This document shows, one piece after another, positions 44,751 to 46,883 of a stretch of DNA of 46,883 nt. This DNA comes from Bacteroidia bacterium (GTDB taxonomy: Bacteria > Bacteroidota > Bacteroidia > B-17B0 > Aurantibacillaceae), in NCBI GenBank assembly GCA_026415195.1, contig JAOAHO010000019.1:1-46883 (forward strand), given 5' to 3'. Each line of letters starts with the position of its first letter. Position 1 is the stretch's first letter. The position numbers and the translations under genes were made by a program. The notes beneath the pieces are model-generated. The model saw only the letters and a program-made list of their open reading frames with translations. It was not told the DNA's origin and did not search any database.

Positions 44751-45759
44751 ATAGATTTTTTTGCCAATTCCAGGCAGTAATGATCATGTCTTTTAAAGTG
44801 TAACGGCAATTCCAACCCAAAAGTTTTCGTGCTTTTGTATTGTCGGCATATATGGCTATCACATCGCCGTTTCTGCGTGGGCCGATGGTATAGGGTAGGG
44901 GTTGTCCGGTATAATTCAAAAAAGCTTTTATTACTTCCATGACGGTGTATCCGGTTCCACTCCCGAGGTTAAATATTTCCGGCATTTTTTTTTCGGTAAC
45001 CTCATATTTAAGGGCCAATACATGTGCATTGGCAATATCCGATACGTGAACGTAGTCACGTATGCATGTACCGTCACGTGTGGGGTAGTCGTTGCCATGA
45101 ACAATAAGTTCATTAATGCCTGCTGCCGTTTGGGTGATGACGGGAAATAAATTCGAAGGTTTTTGAATGGGAAATTCCCCGATTTCTGCAGATATATGTG
45201 CACCAACAGGATTAAAATATCGTAGTAAGATATAATCGCTTTGCGGAAACAACCTTGCATATTGGCGGATAATTTCTTCTCCCACCGATTTGGTGTGAGC
45301 ATATGGCGATTCGGCAAACTTTAGCGGGGTTTGTTCCGTTACAGGTAAATGATCGGCATTGCCATAAACGGAGCAGGATGATGAAAATATGAATTTTTGT
45401 ATTTTTAATTTTTTGCAGATTTCGAGCATGTTCACCAAGCCGTTAAGATTATTGATATAGTACTTGTCGGGTTTTTCGCAACTTTCACCCACCGATTTGA
45501 AAGCTGCAAAATGAATGATGCCAAAAATTTCCCCTTCATTTTTTAGAGCATTTTCCAGGTCATCCGCCCGACAAATGTCCAGATTATAATGCCGGAAATT
45601 TTTTCCCGTTATCCTTTTAATCCTTTCGTTCACTTCCGGAAAGGAATTCGAAAAATTGTCAATTCCAATGGGTTCATAATCATCTCCCTCAAGTAATTCT
45701 ATCATGGTATGCGACCCGATGAAGCCGGTGCTTCCAGTAACTAAAACCTTTTTTTTCAT
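44737..45759 (-). CDS. galE: UDP-glucose 4-epimerase
   Basis: The 340-residue protein has the NAD-binding GxxGxxG (VLVTGSTGFIGSHTMIELLE), HFAAFKSVGESCEKPDKYYI, SSSCSVYG, the catalytic YxxxK (SPYAHTKSVGEEI), the RYFNPVGAH block and a RDYVHVSDIANAHVLAL segment, all standard for GalE. It interconverts UDP-glucose and UDP-galactose in the cytoplasm, supplying UDP-galactose for surface glycans such as the one made by the nearby cluster. It lies 15 bases after the glucosaminidase gene on the same strand. Confidence 0.95.
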   Translation of the reverse strand: MKKKVLVTGSTGFIGSHTMIELLEGDDYEPIGIDNFSNSFPEVNERIKRITGKNFRHYNLDICRADDLENALKNEGEIFGIIHFAAFKSVGESCEKPDKYYINNLNGLVNMLEICKKLKIQKFIFSSSCSVYGNADHLPVTEQTPLKFAESPYAHTKSVGEEIIRQYARLFPQSDYILLRYFNPVGAHISAEIGEFPIQKPSNLFPVITQTAAGINELIVHGNDYPTRDGTCIRDYVHVSDIANAHVLALKYEVTEKKMPEIFNLGSGTGYTVMEVIKAFLNYTGQPLPYTIGPRRNGDVIAIYADNTKARKLLGWNCRYTLKDMIITAWNWQKNLLKKT

Positions 45760-45774
45760 TCAAATAAAATATTA

Positions 45775-46446
45775 TTACCGGTAATTCGTTTGGCTGCTTA
45801 TGGCCTTTTTTCTCGAAGCAAAAGTAAGGAGTTTTTCCTGGTTGGAGGACAGAGGATGCACGAGAGAGAATTCTTCTTTTGACTGTATTAAATCCAAATC
45901 CATTATATACTCCGGTAAAATACAATCTTTTAACGTCAGGGGCTCGGCATTATAGATGGAATTTAACTTGTACTTTTCTATGGTTTCAATAAGTTTAACG
46001 GCATAATCAGGAGAAGTGGCATAACCGCATTCCTGTAGTCCGAAACACCATTCTGTCCATTGTTTTGAAGTATATGAAAACAGTTTTTTGTAACGTGGCC
46101 TCGAGATAAGGAACATACTGTGATCTTCATAAGAATCGGAAATCTGATCATATTTTCTGAATTTTTCAAATAAATGGTCATCATGGTAATATACGAACTC
46201 TCCCTGCCATTCTTTATGTGATTTAATACCAAAATGATTGTTTGAAATTACTGCAAGGGTGCTGCAACCTGCATCTGATTCTATTATAGCCTGGGCAAGA
46301 ATAACCGTAGCTGGAATATTAAATTTCAGTTCCTGCTCTAGGGCAAGGTTTTTATATTTTTCCACATATGCTTTTATTTTTAAACTGTCGATAGGAATAA
46401 TAAAAGAAAAAAATAAATTAAATAATACCAAAAAATAATAACGCAT
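45775..46446 (-). CDS. Secreted glucosaminidase-domain protein (FlgJ/LytG-like peptidoglycan hydrolase)
   Basis: The 223-residue protein has a signal peptide (MRYYFLVLFNLFFSFIIP) and a GH73-type glucosaminidase domain: NIPATVILAQAIIESDAGCS with the catalytic Glu (E56), NNHFGIKSHKEW, then FRKYDQISDSYEDHSMFLIS and LQECGYATSPDYAVKLI. It cuts glycan strands of peptidoglycan. No LysM domain follows; the last 60 residues are unassigned and contain no recognisable wall-binding repeat. It precedes galE by 15 bases. Confidence 0.9.
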   Translation of the reverse strand: MRYYFLVLFNLFFSFIIPIDSLKIKAYVEKYKNLALEQELKFNIPATVILAQAIIESDAGCSTLAVISNNHFGIKSHKEWQGEFVYYHDDHLFEKFRKYDQISDSYEDHSMFLISRPRYKKLFSYTSKQWTEWCFGLQECGYATSPDYAVKLIETIEKYKLNSIYNAEPLTLKDCILPEYIMDLDLIQSKEEFSLVHPLSSNQEKLLTFASRKKAISSQTNYR

Positions 46447-46589
46447 GCTTAAAAGTATGCCTGCTGAAGTTTATTTCTGTGTCATTAGAAGACTTTTTTC
46501 TAACATTTCAGGTTTAATTTTACCGGTACGGAACGAAAAAATCTGAATTTTGAAAAGGATTGACGTGGTTAGAAAATATTTAAAATATT

Positions 46590-46620
46590 TTGGCAGATTT
46601 ATAAACTTTTTATAATTTTG
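46590..46620 (+). promoter_or_regulatory. Promoter of the tRNA-Thr-Tyr-Gly cluster
   Basis: TTG (46590-46592) is followed after 20 bases by TAATTTTG (46613-46620), a full match to the Bacteroidota consensus, 30 bases before the first tRNA. Confidence 0.65.
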
Positions 46621-46650
46621 CAGTCCGCTTTTTCAAACGTTCATTGAGAG

Positions 46651-46723
<73 letters not shown>

Positions 46724-46727
46724 CGTT

Positions 46728-46810
46728 GGGGCAATACCAGAGTGGCCAAATGGGGCAGACTGTAAATCTGCTGGCGTAAGCCTTCGGTGGTTCGAATCCA
46801 TCTTGCCCCA
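46728..46810 (+). tRNA. tRNA-Tyr (anticodon GTA)
   Basis: An 83-base class II tRNA: acceptor GGGGCAA/TTGCCCC, anticodon stem GCAGA/TCTGC with loop CTGTAAA (anticodon GTA), a long variable arm GGCGTAAGCC and T-arm GTGGTTCGAATCCATC. It begins 4 bases after tRNA-Thr. Confidence 0.95.
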
Positions 46811-46838
46811 CTCCTAACTACTGAAAAAGTAGTTTCAA

Positions 46839-46883
46839 GCGGGCGTAGCTCAGTTGGTAGAGCGGTAGCCTTCCAAGCTACAG
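46839..46883 (+). tRNA. tRNA-Gly (anticodon TCC), partial, cut by window end
   Basis: The visible 5' part has acceptor GCGGGCG, D-arm AGCTCAGTTGGTAGAGC and anticodon stem GTAGC/GCTAC with loop CTTCCAA (anticodon TCC). The T-arm and 3' acceptor strand lie beyond the window. Confidence 0.93.

Overview
The window is a gene-dense, chromosomal, AT-rich stretch from a member of the Bacteroidota, most likely a flavobacterium-like or related free-living lineage. The evidence is the family content and the expression signals: two secreted proteins with type IX secretion (Por) C-terminal sorting domains, the order rplM-rpsI-rpsB-tsf-pyrH, a peptide deformylase with an acidic insertion, NamZ/DUF1343, DUF2279 and SirB1-like proteins, near absence of Shine-Dalgarno sequences, and repeated matches to the Bacteroidota promoter form TTG-N17-20-TAnnTTTG. 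No phage, insertion sequence, CRISPR array or obvious integration scar was seen.

Layout. 1-6388 (+): C-terminal end of an HtrA/DegP protease, rplS, a small transaldolase, a secreted TPR/coiled-coil protein, and a large M1 metallopeptidase that appears fused to an outer-membrane barrel. 6398-9271 (-): a small barrel protein, two DUF1801-type proteins and a LolC/E-like permease. 9270-12357 (+): a three-gene unit of NamZ-like muramidase, AAC(3)-like acetyltransferase and polysaccharide-deacetylase-like protein, whose first start codon overlaps that of the divergent permease. 12408-14359 (+): tRNA-Leu, a DUF2279 protein and a Fic protein preceded by a perfect 14-bp inverted repeat placed inside a consensus promoter. 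14364-17775 (-): kmo-ruvX-LOG-lpxL-like operon.

17903-29556 (-): the housekeeping core, read right to left: peptide transporter and lipoprotein; rplM-rpsI-rpsB-tsf-pyrH with two internal hairpin terminators; a band-7 protein coupled to a type-IX-secreted M43 protease; a methyltransferase; rpsO and pnp. 29721-35001 (+): a SirB1-like protein, then guaB-def-degenerate FGE-like protein-TPR lipoprotein-methyltransferase, ended by a perfect palindromic terminator facing a type-IX-secreted protein.

36480-43789 (-): an alpha-oxoamine synthase and, upstream of it, a tightly packed surface-polysaccharide operon wzm-wzt-GT2-GT2-GT4-GT11 (fucosyltransferase). A 730-bp very AT-rich gap follows, then a DUF2892 membrane peptide, galE and a glucosaminidase, and finally a tRNA-Thr/Tyr/Gly cluster cut by the window end. 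That order resembles the tRNA set that precedes tuf in many bacteria.

Functionally the window joins translation genes with envelope genes: outer-membrane proteases, peptidoglycan cutting enzymes, lipid A-type acyltransferase, and a glycan that is probably assembled in the cytoplasm, capped, and exported by an ABC transporter. The strongest candidates for new biology are the M1-barrel fusion, the Fic operator, the NamZ/AAC(3)/deacetylase unit and the shrunken FGE-like protein downstream of def.
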